Assembly (NCBI RefSeq): GCF_003721595.1 | Contig: NZ_RJJR01000007.1 | Span: 124,001 to 188,000, forward strand | Direction of reading: 5' to 3' | DNA: 64,000 bases | Source: Hanamia caeni | GTDB lineage: Bacteria; Bacteroidota; Bacteroidia; Chitinophagales; Chitinophagaceae | Part shown: piece by piece, positions 61,834 through 64,000 of the stretch | Position numbering within the stretch: the first letter of the stretch is position 1 | Layout: each line of letters starts with the position of its first letter | Translations under genes and position numbers: made by a program | Notes under the pieces: model-generated | What the model saw: the letters and a program-made list of their open reading frames with translations, nothing else | Database searches by the model: none | Told to the model about the DNA's origin: nothing

Positions 61834-62877
61834 TCAAAACGCAATCTTTTTAGTTCTTGATCTCAAAAAAGCTTCTACCTCGCTGGAAGAATGAAATTTG
61901 TCGCCGAGACTAACAAAATTTTTGGCAAGAAGATCATAACGTTTTCTCATCAGCCACATAAAAACATGAAGAAAGTGAATGCCATCAAACACGATGGCAT
62001 CGTTGCTCACATATTTATCAAGTGTCTTTTTAAAATACAGGGGATGTTCTGTCCAATGCATTGTTTGCTTTTCATGATGGCTTATGTGATAGCCGTCGTT
62101 CCAGCATTTCACGTTATATTTGGTATTGATGCAGGTGATACTGTTTTTATATTCATTTCCCGGATCTGAAGCATCTACGAATGAATGCTGCGCCCAGTTT
62201 CCCATCATGGCCACCAGCCTGTAAATGAACATCGGGATAATGAAAACCCATAACGTGGCTTTGAAGCTGACAAAACTCATTGCAACACAAAACAGGATAA
62301 ACAAAAGCTCGCCTCGCACAGAACGGAACATCAGCTTCTTTCTTTTTCTGTAAAAAAAATATCTTGCCAGATCATACACGCCCCTGATTAAAAATTTTCC
62401 AAAATAGATTGAAAAATCTCTTATTGAATCTCTTTGAAATGGCATAGTGCTGCTCTCATCAGCTTCCAGGTTATTTTCCGCGTGGTGCATGCCGATATGA
62501 TGTGTGAAATAAGTTTCAGGAGAATGCCCGAAAAACGGAGCTACTACCCATGGCAAATAATAATTCATAAAAGAATATTTCTTCTTAAAAAAAACGCGGT
62601 GGCTTGTGCAATGTAGCATCAAACCAAACGGGCCTTTGAAAACAAAATTATTCAGATAGGCATAAGCAGCGGCGATAAGCCACCAAACCCAGCCATTGAT
62701 AAAAGGCATATACAATAATATTCCGACAGGAATAAGCGTCAGCGAGATTTTGAGGGTCAGGTATATAAAAGGAAGATCGCGTTCATCACGGATAAATTTT
62801 AAAAAGAATAAATCAGCGAATGTATATTTTATTGGCCGGGCAAAAACCGGATCAGTAATCGTTGTGAGGTTTTTCAT
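61834..62877 (-). CDS. Membrane fatty-acid desaturase family protein
   Basis: A 347-residue di-iron membrane enzyme with three histidine clusters: HCTSH (His89-His93), HHIGMHH (His126-His132) and HISHHEKQTMHWTEHP near residue 265-280. Four or more hydrophobic stretches flank them (ISLTLIPVGILLYMPFI, WWLIAAAYAYLNN, LLFILFCVAMSFVSF). It introduces double bonds or hydroxyl groups into lipid acyl chains or related lipids; the exact substrate and position are not predictable. It stands alone on the minus strand and has an inverted repeat (62895-62912) just upstream. Confidence 0.88.
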   Translation of the reverse strand: MKNLTTITDPVFARPIKYTFADLFFLKFIRDERDLPFIYLTLKISLTLIPVGILLYMPFINGWVWWLIAAAYAYLNNFVFKGPFGLMLHCTSHRVFFKKKYSFMNYYLPWVVAPFFGHSPETYFTHHIGMHHAENNLEADESSTMPFQRDSIRDFSIYFGKFLIRGVYDLARYFFYRKRKKLMFRSVRGELLFILFCVAMSFVSFKATLWVFIIPMFIYRLVAMMGNWAQHSFVDASDPGNEYKNSITCINTKYNVKCWNDGYHISHHEKQTMHWTEHPLYFKKTLDKYVSNDAIVFDGIHFLHVFMWLMRKRYDLLAKNFVSLGDKFHSSSEVEAFLRSRTKKIAF

Positions 62878-62894
62878 TTATTGATATTGGTTAG

Positions 62895-62912
62895 GTGCTC
62901 AATTTTAAGCAC
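62895..62912. promoter_or_regulatory. Inverted repeat upstream of the desaturase gene
   Basis: GTGCT (62895-62899) and AGCAC (62908-62912) are perfect 5-bp arms 8 bp apart, 18 bp upstream of the desaturase ATG. The dimension suits a dimeric repressor, but the short arms could be chance. Confidence 0.32.
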
Positions 62913-63294
62913 TGGTGTTTAAGGTTATTTAAAGAATTTTTTTCAGCGGAGCTGAACCAGTGCGAAGTTTTACCGGTAAGAATAATGTAGAAAAAACACA
63001 AGATCCGTGGAAAATCGTACAATAAAAGTATCGTGCTTCATGCGCAGGCCTAATAAAGATAGCCTTATTATTTTGTTTTTCAGGAAATAAATTTTGTGAA
63101 TTTGAAGCTATTTAATTCTTAACTCTTGACTTTTCAACTTTTAACATCCGGCTTCCGGCTGGCAAAAAATGTCACAAAATACCACCAAAATTGACCTGTT
63201 TACGTATCCTCTGTTTTTCAGGCCCGCGTTACTTTTGAAATTGGATTGATAGCATCTGGCTAAGATAATGTCCGTAAAAAAATAAAAATAATTT

Positions 63295-63314
63295 TTTAGA
63301 AAATATTTTCTAAA
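63295..63314. promoter_or_regulatory. 20-bp perfect palindrome before the LytTR gene
   Basis: TTTAGAAAATATTTTCTAAA reads the same on both strands without interruption, 35 bp before the ATG at 63350. LytTR-type regulators usually bind direct repeats, so this may be a site for another dimeric factor or a feature of promoter DNA shape. Confidence 0.6.
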
Positions 63315-63349
63315 CTGATTTCAAAATAAGAAACGCAAAAATTAATAGT

Positions 63350-63952
63350 ATGCAAAATCAAATGACTGACAGGATTTGCTTTGAGCTTTCCAATAAATCG
63401 ACAAATTATCTACCTGAAGATCTGATTGAGCTTATTGATAACGAACGGGCGACTGTGGCTGAACCAGATAATAATAATGATTCACCTAATCTAGGCAGGC
63501 TGGATCATATAAAAGACCATAGTTTGATTGATGATGCAATCAAACCATTCTTAGAAAATTTTTCTTTTCAGCAACAGGCAGAAATTTTATTAGTAGCAGG
63601 CCGAAAGAAAAAGACGAGACTTATAGTAAGACGTGGCGCTACTTACTTTGCATTGAAACACTCTGATATTGCCCTTATCTATACGAGCGATAAGCTGGTG
63701 TATGTGATTGACCGCGAATCAAAAAAATACATGGCGGACAAGAGTTTGGCTGAACTTGAAAATGAATTGGATCATTCTATATTTTTCAGAGCCAACAGGC
63801 AGTTTATTGTCAATTTTAATTTTATAAAAAGTTTTAAATCGTATCAAAAAGTGAAGCTGCTGGTGACTATGGATGTTCCGGATTTTGAAAAGCCTGTTAT
63901 TATCAGTCAGCAGATATCTTCGGCCTTTAAGAAATGGATGAATGATGATTAG
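63350..63952 (+). CDS. Stand-alone LytTR-domain transcriptional regulator
   Basis: A 200-residue protein. The last about 100 residues are a LytTR DNA-binding domain: KKTRLIVRRGATYFALKHSD, ALIYTSDKLVYVIDRESKKY and HSIFFRANRQFIVNFNFIKS (the R-x-N-R-x-F-I-V-N core). The first 95 residues have no receiver (response-regulator) pattern such as the phospho-Asp region; they are acidic and probably disordered in part. No histidine kinase gene is adjacent within the window. Such orphan LytTR proteins are frequent in Bacteroidota. It has a palindrome at its promoter and may control itself. Confidence 0.88.
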   Translation: MQNQMTDRICFELSNKSTNYLPEDLIELIDNERATVAEPDNNNDSPNLGRLDHIKDHSLIDDAIKPFLENFSFQQQAEILLVAGRKKKTRLIVRRGATYFALKHSDIALIYTSDKLVYVIDRESKKYMADKSLAELENELDHSIFFRANRQFIVNFNFIKSFKSYQKVKLLVTMDVPDFEKPVIISQQISSAFKKWMNDD

Positions 63953-64000
63953 CTATTTGCAGATAGTATTCTTTTCTTTAAAAAAGATAATTGAATATAT

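Larger units (their letters stand above)
62878..63349. other. Divergent gene-free region between the desaturase and LytTR genes
   Basis: About 470 bp with three candidate control sites: the inverted repeat GTGCT..AGCAC (62895-62912) near the desaturase start; TACTTTTG at 63230-63237, an exact -7 match but 113 bp before the LytTR gene; and the 20-bp palindrome at 63295-63314. No gene is seen. Confidence 0.45.

Overview
The window looks like a chromosomal segment from a member of the Bacteroidota, most probably the Chitinophagaceae or a close relative. The evidence is convergent: type IX secretion (T9SS) C-terminal sorting domains, a PorP/SprF-like protein, a GLPGLI-family protein, a TonB-plug/outer-membrane barrel protein, a parA-parB-DUF5683-dapB operon, SDR-type threonine dehydrogenase, and several -7 promoter elements of the Bacteroidota type (TAnnTTTG, twice with a TTTG 18-19 bp upstream). 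The DNA is AT-rich. I see no rRNA, tRNA, CRISPR array, insertion sequence or prophage.

Layout. 1-3.3 kb: start of a GLPGLI gene (cut by the window edge) behind a large outer-membrane barrel gene, both on the minus strand. 3.4-8.2 kb: glycogen branching enzyme, a TPR protein, a zinc-type CDF exporter and a Crp/Fnr regulator. 8.6-19.5 kb: three tandem, paralogous, very large T9SS-secreted surface proteins that share their C-terminal two thirds but have different N-terminal modules. 19.6-29.4 kb: a small membrane protein, a putative metalloprotease/propeller/outer-membrane protein, a lipoprotein, a 1617-residue protein with 15 PKD repeats and a type B T9SS tail, and its PorP/SprF-like partner. 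29.6-34.2 kb: housekeeping genes (Nif3-like, zinc-ribbon coiled coil, recN, fabI). 34.3-40.4 kb: DUF2795, a LolD-like ATPase, threonine dehydrogenase, a small barrel protein and the par/dapB operon. 40.7-51.1 kb: flavin reductase, metallophosphoesterase, M13 peptidase, beta-propeller protein, dcd, phosphopantetheinyl transferase, inorganic pyrophosphatase, the fluoride exporter crcB with a DUF190 gene, two small lipoproteins and phoH. 51.2-64 kb: two c-type cytochromes flanking a phytase-like lipoprotein, DUF763, D-Ala-D-Ala carboxypeptidase, sugar O-acetyltransferase, lipoate ligase, small membrane proteins, a HEAT-repeat protein, an LGFP-repeat/metzincin fusion, a fatty-acid desaturase and a stand-alone LytTR regulator.

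How it fits together. The distinctive part is the cell-surface block from 8.6 to 29.4 kb: four T9SS cargo proteins (three with a type A tail, one with a type B tail) plus one PorP/SprF-like protein that in known systems partners type B cargo. The remaining genes are mostly ordinary metabolism, envelope and chromosome maintenance. No complete new system stands out. The most promising unexplained signals are a recurrent intergenic A-rich motif (YAGTAAA..AA.AAA) found mostly near gene 3' ends, an octamer tandem repeat just upstream of an acetyltransferase gene, a 20-bp perfect palindrome before the LytTR gene, a 15-bp direct repeat before a cytochrome gene, and the leaderless-looking glgB and recN promoters. 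All functional calls come from reading motifs in the sequence; no database search was run.
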